In this document: in pieces, positions 1 to 7,145 of the stretch | How the letters are laid out: the number at the start of each line of letters is the position of its first letter | Position numbering within the stretch: the first letter of the stretch is position 1 | Assembly: GCA_965115825.1 (NCBI GenBank) | Contig: OZ220464.1 | Span: 682,001 to 746,000, forward strand | Direction: 5' to 3' | DNA length: 64,000 bases | Source of the DNA: Bin87 sp965115825 | Lineage (GTDB): Bacteria; Chloroflexota; Dehalococcoidia; Lucifugimonadales; UBA3495 | Translations under genes and position numbers: made by a program | Notes under the pieces: model-generated | Seen by the model: the letters and a program-made list of their open reading frames with translations, nothing else | What the model was told of the DNA's origin: nothing | Database searches by the model: none

Positions 1-93
1 GACGTCCTGTCCGGAGCAGGCCGCGATTGCTAAGGGAGAGAGGGCGACGGCCAGCCAGAGGACGATGCGCCGCGGCAGCGTTGGTTCACTCAT
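1..93 (-). CDS. Putative lipoprotein, N-terminus only (runs off window)
   Basis: An ATG at 93 on the minus strand opens a frame that stays open to the window edge (31 codons seen). The visible peptide has a short basic n-region, a hydrophobic stretch and a lipobox-like end (LAIAAC), as in lipoproteins exported and lipidated at that Cys. It starts 4 nt after the stop of the HEPN-like gene, with AGGA about 8 nt before the ATG, so it is probably the third gene of that transcript. The rest of the protein is outside the window and its function cannot be judged. Confidence 0.5.
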   Translation of the reverse strand, partial: MSEPTLPRRIVLWLAVALSPLAIAACSGQDV

Positions 94-97
94 GTGG

Positions 98-562
98 TCA
101 GTCCTGGCGTTCCCGCAGGAGGGTGAACACGACGAAGGCGCGGCGTTGTGAGGCGGGGGAGGCGCGGAAGTCTGCAATTGCTTCCTCGGCTTGGGCAACA
201 GCTGCTATAACTTCTTCCTGGGTAAAACTTTCATCCGGGTCATAATCGGCCAGGTGGCGACCGCCTTGAAGTAACACGAAGCGGTCGGCCAGCTCGCAAA
301 CCGCCGGGGGGAATCGGCCGTCACTTTGAGCAGACTGGCAACGGCGTTTGGCGTAGCTGTGCTCCAAGGCGCGATAAGCTTGGCGCCATGCCGATTGATC
401 GCGGAGTGGCGCGTTATTCCCGACCAGCATATCGGCGTTGCTCTGGCAAAGGGCGTGAAATACGACGTAATAAACGCTGCTAACAGCACGCCGCAGGTCG
501 GTTTGGGTTGGGCTGCCGGTGGCAAGACGCCGGGCGATGTCAAGCAAGTCGTCAGCAATCAA
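98..562 (-). CDS. HEPN-like small protein
   Basis: 154 residues from a TTG start that overlaps the end of the upstream gene by 11 nt, implying translational coupling. The N-terminal part (DLRRAVSSVYYVVFHAL) resembles the helical core of HEPN-type proteins, which often act as RNases or as partners of nucleotidyltransferase-like proteins in toxin-antitoxin or defence pairs. The later segment HLADYDPDESF is shared with a decayed copy at 3446-3861 in this window, which shows that the family has duplicated. I see no clear Rx4-6H RNase motif, so the catalytic role is uncertain. The assignment to HEPN is from pattern recognition only. Confidence 0.6.
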   Translation of the reverse strand: MIADDLLDIARRLATGSPTQTDLRRAVSSVYYVVFHALCQSNADMLVGNNAPLRDQSAWRQAYRALEHSYAKRRCQSAQSDGRFPPAVCELADRFVLLQGGRHLADYDPDESFTQEEVIAAVAQAEEAIADFRASPASQRRAFVVFTLLRERQD

Positions 563-884
563 AGCCCTTCGCCTTGCTGAACCATGGCCATTCGTACTTG
601 CCTACAAAGGAGTGGTTAACGAATTGGGTGACGCCAATGGCTTTCAGTTCCGGTTCAATGTGCCGGGGAAGGAGCCCATTCCAACGGTCGCGGTGGAGCA
701 GATCGTAGTCGCCATCAACTACGATGTAGATGTGCAGATACCACTCGCCGGTTACCATGCCGTCGGTTTCCTGGACACGGATGGGGCCGAAGGTCAGGGC
801 GCCCTGATAGTGGTCGTCCAGGGTGCGCTGCACGATGTCGGCGATTTGTTGCTCGAGGGTTCTGTCGATGACGCCGTGGGTCAT
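552..884 (-). CDS. Conserved hypothetical protein paired with HEPN-like gene
   Basis: 110 residues; ATG preceded by AGGAG at a 7-nt spacing. The middle (HIYIVVDGD, then a helix with RHIEPELKAIGV) is a compact alpha/beta fold I have no firm name for. It is the first gene of a tight unit: the HEPN-like gene begins inside its last codons. A small alpha/beta protein coupled to a HEPN-like protein recalls toxin-antitoxin pairs, but no nucleotidyltransferase GSx10DxD signature is visible, so that is only an analogy. Confidence 0.55.
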   Translation of the reverse strand: MTHGVIDRTLEQQIADIVQRTLDDHYQGALTFGPIRVQETDGMVTGEWYLHIYIVVDGDYDLLHRDRWNGLLPRHIEPELKAIGVTQFVNHSFVGKYEWPWFSKAKGFDC

Positions 885-1049
885 TGGACCGCTCCTGTGT
901 CGGAAATGTCTGGCTATGTGATGGGGGAGGGGATTAGGTTACGCGGTGGGTTTCCGAGCTGATTCTCTGCGTAGTTTTGAGGTGTGGGGTGGCGGGCAGG
1001 TAGGTATGTTCCGCCGATACCATCCCACAGGCTCAAGTGTATCGGGGAT

Positions 1050-3326
1050 TTAGCCGGCGTTCCAATCGGCTTGGAGCAGGCTGCCCGGAGTGATGGGGAG
1101 GCCGGTTATGCGCTTGCCGGTTGCCTGCTGAACTGCGTTGGCGACGGCGGCGAGGGGGGGAACGATAGGGACTTCGCCGACGCCACGCACGCCGTAGGGA
1201 TGGCCGGGGTTGGCGACTTCCACAATCACGGTGTCAATCATTGGGAGGTCCAAGGAGGTGGGCATTCGGTAATCGAGGAAGCTGGAGTTCATCATTTGGC
1301 CGTTGTCGGCGAAGTAGTATTCTTCGTTCAAGGCCCAGCCGATGCCCTGCACGGCGCCGCCTTGTATCTGGCCTTCCACGTAGCTGGGATGGACGGCTTT
1401 GCCGGCGTCCTGGATGGCAGTGTAGCGCAGGATTTCGGTTTTGCCGGTGTCGGGGTCAACGGCAACGTCGACGATGTGGACGCCGAAGGAGTTGCCCTCG
1501 CCGGTGGGGTCGAGGCTGGCGGTGCCGGTGATGCCGCCACCGGTGGCGTAGAGTTGGCGGGCCAGGTCTTTGAAGGTGAAGCTCAGTTCTTCCGACTTGT
1601 GACGGATGACGCCGGCATGGTACTCGACTTGGTCGGTGGGGACTTCCCAGATAGATGCGGCGCGTTCTACCATCTGCATTTTGACGTCTTCGGCGGCGAG
1701 GATGGCGGCCCAGCCAGTGGCGAAGGTGGTGCGGCTGCCGCCGGTGACCATGGTGAAGCCGATGGAGTCGGTGTCGACTACCTGGGGTTTGATGTCTTCG
1801 TAGGCGAGGCCCAGGGATTCGGCGGCCTGCTGGGCGATGGAGGCGCGGGATCCGCCGATGTCGACGGAACCCTCGATGAGGTTCACGGTGCCGTCGGGGT
1901 TGACGGTGATGTTGACGCTGGAATGGAAGCCGCGGTTCATCCAGAAGCCGGACGCGACGCCGCGGCCACGGTAGGAGCCGGCCAGCGGCGTGCGGTAGTG
2001 GTCGTGGCTACGGGCGGCTTCCAGGCACTCCACCAGGCCGATTTTCTGGAATACCGGGCCCTCGACCTTGCGGGAACCTTCTTTCACGGCGTTGTTGAGG
2101 CGGAACTCAATCGGGTCAAGGTTGAGCTTGTGGCATAGTTCATCTACTACCTGCTCTACGCCGAAGGCGGCCTGGGGGGAGCCGGGGGCGCGATAGGCGG
2201 CGGTTTTGGGCTTGTTGACCACGACATCGTAGCCCTCTACGGCGCCGTTTTCCAGCTCGTAGCAGGCGAAGGCGCAGGTTGCGCCCTGCATAACGGGGGA
2301 GCCGGGGTAGGCGCCGGCTTCGAAGGCGAGTTTGATTTCGGCGGCGGTGATTTTGCCGGCGCGGTTGGCGCCCATCTTGACGCGCATCCAGCTGCCGGGG
2401 GCTGGGCCGCTGCCTTCGAAGACTTCGGTGCGGGACATGAGGAGTTTTACGGGCGCGCCGGCTTTGCGGGAGAGGAGGGCAGCGACAGGCTCGAGGTAGA
2501 AGGCGACCTTGCCGCCGAAGCCGCCGCCGATTTCCATGGGTGTTACGCGCACGTCGGACACGTCGACGCGCAACACGTCGGCGGTGATGTTGCGAACTAC
2601 GAAGGCGCCCTGAGTGCTGCACCAGAGGTTGATTTGACCGTCGGCGCGCCAGTGGGCGGTGGCGTTGTGAGGCTCGATGTAGCCCTGGTGGACTGAGGCG
2701 GTGGTGAACTCGCGCTCCACGATAACGTCGGCGGCGGCAAAGCCGGCGGCGTTGTCGCCCTTTTCGAACTTCATGTAGGAGGCGACGTTGCTGGGTTTTT
2801 CCGAGAGCTGGCCCATTGCGGAGGTGTGGATGAGGTCGTCGTGGAGGAGGGGAGCACCGTCCTGCATGGCGTCCCGCACGTTGATAACGGGTTCCAGCGC
2901 TTCGTAGTGAACGTCGATCAGGGCCAGGGCGGCCTCGGCGATGTGAGGGTTGTCGGCGGCGACGGCGGCGATGGCGTGGCCACGGTAGAGGGCTTTGTCG
3001 CTGGCGAGGAAGTTGTCGCTGAGGAACTTGAAGCGGTTGTAGTCGCTGCCCAGTTCGTCTTTGGTCAGGGAAGCGAAGGGCAGGTCGGCGGCGGTTACGA
3101 CGGCGCGGATGCCGGGCAAGGCTTCGGCTTTGCGGGTGTCGACCGACTTGATACGGGCGTGGGCATGAGGGCTGCGGAGGACGCGGGCGTGGAGGAGGCC
3201 GGCCAGGTTCAGGTCGGCGCCGTACTGGGCGCGGCCGGTGACTTTGTCCACGCCGTCGGGACGGACGGGGCGCTGGCCGACGACGTTATACTCCACTTCG
3301 GAAAGCACTTGGTTGGCTGTGGTCAA
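1050..3326 (-). CDS. Xanthine dehydrogenase family molybdopterin-binding subunit
   Basis: 758 residues, the usual length for the large subunit of CoxL/aldehyde-oxidase-type molybdenum hydroxylases, which hydroxylate a substrate using water and a Mo-pterin-cytosine dinucleotide centre. The molybdopterin loop GGGFGGK lies near residues 267-273, the active-site loop reads AYRAPG, and GVGE near residue 727 carries the family's catalytic Glu. The AYRAPG loop lacks the AYxCSFR signature of true (form I) CO dehydrogenase, so the substrate is unknown. The start is TTG with AGAGGTG 7 nt upstream. It belongs with the 2Fe-2S and FAD subunits at 4010-5367 but is separated from them by 683 bp holding a decayed HEPN-like gene and a hairpin. 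A TATAAT at 3368-3373 (minus) lacks a clear -35 but might give it its own promoter. Confidence 0.93.
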   Translation of the reverse strand: MTTANQVLSEVEYNVVGQRPVRPDGVDKVTGRAQYGADLNLAGLLHARVLRSPHAHARIKSVDTRKAEALPGIRAVVTAADLPFASLTKDELGSDYNRFKFLSDNFLASDKALYRGHAIAAVAADNPHIAEAALALIDVHYEALEPVINVRDAMQDGAPLLHDDLIHTSAMGQLSEKPSNVASYMKFEKGDNAAGFAAADVIVEREFTTASVHQGYIEPHNATAHWRADGQINLWCSTQGAFVVRNITADVLRVDVSDVRVTPMEIGGGFGGKVAFYLEPVAALLSRKAGAPVKLLMSRTEVFEGSGPAPGSWMRVKMGANRAGKITAAEIKLAFEAGAYPGSPVMQGATCAFACYELENGAVEGYDVVVNKPKTAAYRAPGSPQAAFGVEQVVDELCHKLNLDPIEFRLNNAVKEGSRKVEGPVFQKIGLVECLEAARSHDHYRTPLAGSYRGRGVASGFWMNRGFHSSVNITVNPDGTVNLIEGSVDIGGSRASIAQQAAESLGLAYEDIKPQVVDTDSIGFTMVTGGSRTTFATGWAAILAAEDVKMQMVERAASIWEVPTDQVEYHAGVIRHKSEELSFTFKDLARQLYATGGGITGTASLDPTGEGNSFGVHIVDVAVDPDTGKTEILRYTAIQDAGKAVHPSYVEGQIQGGAVQGIGWALNEEYYFADNGQMMNSSFLDYRMPTSLDLPMIDTVIVEVANPGHPYGVRGVGEVPIVPPLAAVANAVQQATGKRITGLPITPGSLLQADWNAG

Positions 3327-3445
3327 TTTGGTTCACCTCTTGGCGTGGTGGGTGCATTGTCGGAGGGATTATAGCGCAAATTGACGGGGTGGGCGGACGG
3401 CTGACAGCGTAGATATAATCCGTTCGGACAGTCGGAGAGCGCAAC

Positions 3446-3861
3446 GTGGCTAAATACGATTCCGACAAGAAGCAGGCGGCGAGCATTTATCGCAGCCATC
3501 CGGGTTTCATGCACCTGCTCTGAGCAACACGGACAGCCTGATTGGCGCGTCGCCGCAATTTCGTCGTCTGCCGGCTTGGATCCAAACGTACCGGGCACTG
3601 GACTATAGGTTTGCGAAAAGTCGTATGCAAAGCGGTCTAAACGCCTTCGCGCCTGATATACGGGACTTTGGGGTGGCTTTTATCTACTTGCAAAGATGGC
3701 GTAACTTGGCGGACTACGATCCGGATGCTGAATTCAGACGTACTGATGCGGTCAATCTGATAGACCGGGCGGAGGCTGTAATCATCGGGTTTGAGGGCGT
3801 TGATGCGACGGAGCGCAAGGGGTTTGCGGCACGGGATCTGTTTCGGGTGGGGACGCCGTAG
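3446..3861 (+). pseudogene. Frameshifted second copy of the HEPN-like gene
   Basis: On the plus strand a GTG at 3446 gives KKQAASIY, matching DLRRAVSSVYY of the intact gene at 98-562. The match then continues in the next frame as FHAPALSNTDSLIG (intact copy FHALCQSNADMLVG), TYRALDYRFAKSR (YRALEHSYAKRR) and LQRWRNLADYDPD (LQGGRHLADYDPD) to a stop at 3861. The frame changes between about 3495 and 3510, so the gene is broken. The 110-residue partner gene is not beside it. It lies opposite to and inside the gap of the molybdenum hydroxylase operon, so it looks like an inserted and then decayed cassette. Confidence 0.7.
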
Positions 3862-3946
3862 TTTGGCGAAAGTTGGTTCACTTACGTTCTCGCCGGATGT
3901 TGCCTGTCTGTGTATCAGGAGGCGGGTGGTGATAGGGTACACGTCT

Positions 3947-3984
3947 GAAATAGGGGACAGCCTGTTGAGGCTGCCCCTTATTTC
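3947..3984. terminator. Strong hairpin, possible bidirectional terminator
   Basis: An almost perfect inverted repeat: the arm GAAATAGGGGACAGCCT pairs with the 3' arm around a GTTG loop, with one bulged base on each side. The A/T ends give a short T-rich tail in either direction. It sits between the decayed HEPN-like copy (+) and the end of the 2Fe-2S subunit gene (-), so it could end both transcripts. Confidence 0.5.
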
Positions 3985-4009
3985 GGAGAGCTGCTGAGGG
4001 GTGTAGGGG

Positions 4010-4489
4010 TTAGCCGGCGCGCATTCGCTCGCCGGCGTCGAGGACGGCGCGGACGATTTTGTCGTAGCCGGTGCAGCGGCAGAGGTTGCCGGCGAGCCAG
4101 TGGCGGATGCGGGCTTCGTCGGCGTCGGGTTCGGTTTCCAGGAGGGCTTTGGCGGCGACGATGAAGCCGGGGGTGCAGATGCCGCACTGCAACGCGGCGT
4201 TTTCCAGGAAGGACTGCTGGATGGGGTGCAATCCCTCAGCGGTGGCGACGCCCTCGATGGTGTCGACCTGGGCGCCTTGGGCCTCGACACCCAAGACCAG
4301 GCAGGAGCAGACGATGCGGCCGTCGAGGTTGACGGTGCAGGCGCCGCAGTTGCCGTCGTTGCAGCCCTCTTTGGAGCCGGTCATGCCGATGACGTCACGG
4401 AGGCATTCGAGCAGGCTTTGGCGCGGCTCGCAGAGAAAATCGGCCTGATTGCCGTTGATGGTAGTGGTTACGTGGACAAGTCCGGGCAT
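4010..4489 (-). CDS. (2Fe-2S)-binding subunit of molybdenum hydroxylase (CoxS-like)
   Basis: 159 residues, typical for the small iron-sulfur subunit that passes electrons from the Mo centre to FAD. The plant-ferredoxin-type cluster is bound by Cys 43, 48, 51 and 63 (CNDGNCGAC then C). The second, hydroxylase-specific cluster is bound by Cys 102, 105, 137 and 139 (CGIC and CRC); all eight are present. The ATG has GGAGG 7 nt upstream, and the gene begins 2 nt after the stop of the FAD subunit, so the two are co-translated. Confidence 0.95.
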   Translation of the reverse strand: MPGLVHVTTTINGNQADFLCEPRQSLLECLRDVIGMTGSKEGCNDGNCGACTVNLDGRIVCSCLVLGVEAQGAQVDTIEGVATAEGLHPIQQSFLENAALQCGICTPGFIVAAKALLETEPDADEARIRHWLAGNLCRCTGYDKIVRAVLDAGERMRAG

Positions 4490-4491
4490 TG

Positions 4492-5367
4492 TTATTCCTC
4501 CCCACGGGCGCGGCGGATGGCGATGTTGAGGGTGCGGCGGGTCAGCACGGCGACCAGGTGGTGGCGCTGGCGGACGGTGCCGCGCATATCGGTGATGGGC
4601 GTGGCGGCTTCGCTGGCCAGACGGCCGGCTTCTGCGATGGCTTCGTCGGAGACGGCTTTTCCGGCCAGGCTGTCGCCGGCGGCAGTGGCCAAGATCGGCG
4701 TGGGGCCGACGGAGGCCAAGGCGATGCAGGCCGACTGGATGGTCTGGCCGGAGGGGTCGAGCTGAACTGTGGAGGAAACGCCGGCCACGGCGATGTCCAT
4801 TTCGTTGCGGGGGATGAATCGCAGGTAAGCAGTGCCGGAGTTGGCGGTCGGGGCCGGCAACTGGATGGCAACGAGCAGTTCGCCGTCTTGCAAGGCGTTG
4901 CGGCCGGGGCCGGTGCAGAAATCCGCTGCGGGCATGGTGCGCCAGCCGTTGGGTCCGTTGATGTGGGCTTCGCCGCCGAGGGTGATGACGGGCGGGATGC
5001 TGTCGCCGGACGGGGCGGCGTTGCAGAGGTTGCCGCCGATGGATGCGCGGCCTTGTATTTGGATGCTGCCGATGAGGCCGGCGGCGTCAACGAGGCCGGG
5101 GTAGGCGGCGGCGACGGCGGCGTCCTGGTAGATGCGGTAGCAAGGCACAGCGGCGCCGAGTTGGAGTCCATTGTCGTCGAGTTTGATTCCGTTGAGTTCG
5201 GGGATCTTTTTGGTGTCGACCAGGACGTCGGCCTCGCGGCGGCCGCCGCGGAGTTGGACCAGGATGTCCGTACCGCCGGCAAGGGGGTAAGCGCGGTTGC
5301 CGTGGTTGGCCATGATGGACACGGCTTCTTTGAGGGTTGTAGGGGCTTGGTAGTCAATAGCTCGCAT
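4492..5367 (-). CDS. FAD-binding subunit of molybdenum hydroxylase (CoxM-like)
   Basis: 291 residues from the ATG at 5367, preceded by GGAGGAGG; a GTG two codons earlier (5373) is less well placed. The FAD signatures of the CoxM/XdhA-type flavoprotein are present: AGGTDILVQL near residue 33 and GRASIGGNLCNAAPSGD near residue 105. It accepts electrons from the 2Fe-2S subunit. It is the first gene of the operon, with a good promoter at 5389-5417. The operon order is FAD, FeS, (interrupted) Mo subunit. Confidence 0.93.
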   Translation of the reverse strand: MRAIDYQAPTTLKEAVSIMANHGNRAYPLAGGTDILVQLRGGRREADVLVDTKKIPELNGIKLDDNGLQLGAAVPCYRIYQDAAVAAAYPGLVDAAGLIGSIQIQGRASIGGNLCNAAPSGDSIPPVITLGGEAHINGPNGWRTMPAADFCTGPGRNALQDGELLVAIQLPAPTANSGTAYLRFIPRNEMDIAVAGVSSTVQLDPSGQTIQSACIALASVGPTPILATAAGDSLAGKAVSDEAIAEAGRLASEAATPITDMRGTVRQRHHLVAVLTRRTLNIAIRRARGEE

Positions 5368-5388
5368 GGGCACCTCCTCCGGCGCAAG

Positions 5389-5417
5389 ATTATAGCAATG
5401 AAAAGCGGCTCTGTCAG
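5389..5417 (-). promoter_or_regulatory. Promoter of the molybdenum hydroxylase operon
   Basis: On the minus strand a CTGACA (-35, 5412-5417) is followed after 17 nt by TATAAT (-10, 5389-5394), about 22 nt before the FAD-subunit ATG. Five of six and six of six consensus bases with ideal spacing fit a housekeeping-sigma promoter. Confidence 0.65.
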
Positions 5418-5616
5418 CAGGTCAGGGTTCCGCAGGAAACCGCCGCACGCCCGGCGTAATTCTGACGCAGGCGGGGCGCTGGCGGCACTGCGGCGATACC
5501 TCCATTGGGACGGGGCTTCCTAAGTGACGGAACTCCGTTCCAAGGAATTCCGAGGGACGGCGGCTATCATACTCCCATACGGCAGCCGGCGCAAATAGGA
5601 TGAATGCGCGGCCCGG

Positions 5617-6204
5617 CTATGGGGCCAACATTTCCTCCAGACGCTGTTTCACGCCGGGCCATTCGGTGTCGATGATGCTGTAGTACACGGAATGGCGGTT
5701 CGCGCCGTCCCGGGCGATGCGGTGGTTGCGGAGTACGCCTTCTCGCACGGCGCCGATGCGTTCAATGGCTCGTTGGGAACGTTCGTTGCGGTGGTCGGTT
5801 TTGAGGCAAACGCGCAGGGCGTTCAAATGGGCAAAGGCGTGGCGCAGCATGAGGTACTTGCACTCGGTGTTAACCGCCGTGCGCTGATAAGCGACGCCGT
5901 ACCAGGTCATTCCGATTTCCAGGGCGCGATTGGGGCGGTCGATGTCCAGGTAGCCGGTGGAGCCGATGGCGCGTTCTTCGGCGGCGTGAATGACGGCGAA
6001 CTGTATATGCTCGCCGGAATGGTTGAGGGCGACGTGCGTATGGACCCACTCCTGGGCGTCTTCCGGGCAGGTGAACGGCGGAGTGGAGAGGTAGCGCCAG
6101 ATGGCTTCATCCTGCCCGACCCGGTACAGGTCGGCGGCGTGCTGCGGCCCGATGGGTTCGAGGCGGACGTGATGCCCGGTCAGGGTTACCGGCTGAGGGT
6201 TCAT
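5617..6204 (-). CDS. GNAT family N-acetyltransferase (RimJ/RimL type)
   Basis: 195 residues. The order LEPIGPQHAADLY, then a strand with AIGSTGYLDIDRPN, then NTECKYLMLRHAFAHLNALRVCLKTDHRNERSQRAIERIGA matches the RimJ/RimL branch of acetyl-CoA-dependent N-acetyltransferases; NERSQ...IERIGA is the typical C-terminal motif. The acceptor (protein N-terminus, small molecule or drug) is not predictable. The ATG has AGGAGGAGG about 10 nt upstream. It is monocistronic, with 250-bp and 940-bp non-coding flanks. Confidence 0.85.
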   Translation of the reverse strand: MNPQPVTLTGHHVRLEPIGPQHAADLYRVGQDEAIWRYLSTPPFTCPEDAQEWVHTHVALNHSGEHIQFAVIHAAEERAIGSTGYLDIDRPNRALEIGMTWYGVAYQRTAVNTECKYLMLRHAFAHLNALRVCLKTDHRNERSQRAIERIGAVREGVLRNHRIARDGANRHSVYYSIIDTEWPGVKQRLEEMLAP

Positions 6205-6333
6205 GGGAGATCTGCCTCCTCCTGGCTGGCGCGGCTGCGATTTTGGCGATGTTTTCGCCTTGCACCGGGTTGGGCAGAGGCGGCGACGATTTCATGATAA
6301 CCGTTTGGCGCCGATTTCGGTAGCGTCGGAGGA
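6205..6333. other. Non-coding start of a 940-bp gap
   Basis: The gap 6205-7145 between the acetyltransferase and the LRR gene holds no supportable gene. This first part has only the upstream region of the acetyltransferase; the rest is the repeat DNA described in the next entries. Confidence 0.5.
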
Positions 6334-6870
6334 GGGGGAGGGGCGCGGGTGTTGGGGTTGGCGATTTTCATTGTGGTTGTTTGCCTCCTTTTGGTCGGTC
6401 GGTGGATTTTTGGGTGGAGTTCGTGGGGGTTCAGGATGTCGGCGCTACGGCCTGAGAGCGTGGCTTGCTATTTACGTCCTAGTCTTGCGCGTGCTAACGG
6501 CTGCTTGGGCAGTGCCCGTCCTCGCGCAGCGGTGGTGACTCCCGCCGTGCTGGATGCGCCAGCCGGGTAATGTGACCGACCTCCGGCGCACCGCAGTGGT
6601 GCAATGGATCCGACATGCCGCACAGTACTGGTTGCGGCGGGTTAGACCGTGTTATCCTGAACCCCGTTGAACTCCTGTTTTTAGCCTCCTGGCTGGATTT
6701 TGGTGTCGGGCTGGTGTCCTGGCCTGTGCACTGGGATGGGACGGTATCCGACGGTTCTCGAGGGGCCGTTGGATGAGCCTGACGAAGGTATTATAGCGCA
6801 CTGGCGTGCGTGGTGCAAGCGATTTTTGTCAGAATCAGGATTTACGGGATTTTGGGATTTTCAGGATGGG
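6334..6870 (+). repeat. Composite dispersed repeat, copy 1
   Basis: About 180 bp from 6334 (including TTGGTCGGTCGGTGGATT and TGGCTTGCTATTTACGTCC) recur with few differences at 31482-31660. After an extra stretch of roughly 155 bp, the segment 6710-6790 (TCCTGGCC, CCGACGGTT, GGGGCCGTTGGA) also recurs at 31690-31765, and both copies then run into the 44-bp repeat. Small indels shift the reading frame between the copies, so protein coding is unlikely. Its function is unknown. Confidence 0.7.
6827..6869 (+). repeat. 44-bp dispersed repeat
   Basis: Begins TTGTCAGAATCAGGAT and ends GGGATTTTCAGGATGGG. It contains internal GGATTT echoes. It is one of about twelve copies in the window; a second copy follows at 6947-6989 with one A for C change. 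Confidence 0.85.
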
Positions 6871-6946
6871 GTTTTGGTGGGGGGATGGGGTGGAAGGGCG
6901 GGATGTGGCTATTGGATTGCTGGTGGTGGCGGCGTTGTCAGTGGTT

Positions 6947-6989
6947 TGTCAGAATCGGGATTTAAGGGATTTTGGGATTTTCAGGATGG
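6947..6989 (+). repeat. 44-bp dispersed repeat
   Basis: Second copy in this gap (TTGTCAGAATCGGGAT ... TTTTCAGGATGGG), 120 bp after the first and in the same orientation. Confidence 0.85.
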
Positions 6990-7145
6990 GGTGGGTTGTG
7001 GAGGTGGGTTGGGGTGATAAAATCGAGGAGTTGCATGGGGCGTTGCGTTGTGGGACGTGTTAAGTCATGGCATGAGGAGATTATGCGGCGTTTTCGGGGT
7101 TGAGGGGAAGCGGCGCCAACGTCGGTAAGATTAGAGTATTGCGCT

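Noticed and set aside
984..2138. 384-codon plus-strand Gly/Val-rich frame
   Set aside because: Antisense to the molybdopterin subunit; no motif, and composition typical of shadow frames. Similar frames over rel (21555-22847) and the CoxM gene (4489-5523) were rejected for the same reason.
1050..5367. Calling the operon CO dehydrogenase (coxMSL)
   Set aside because: The large-subunit loop reads AYRAPG, not the AYxCSFR of form I CO dehydrogenase; kept as a general molybdenum hydroxylase.
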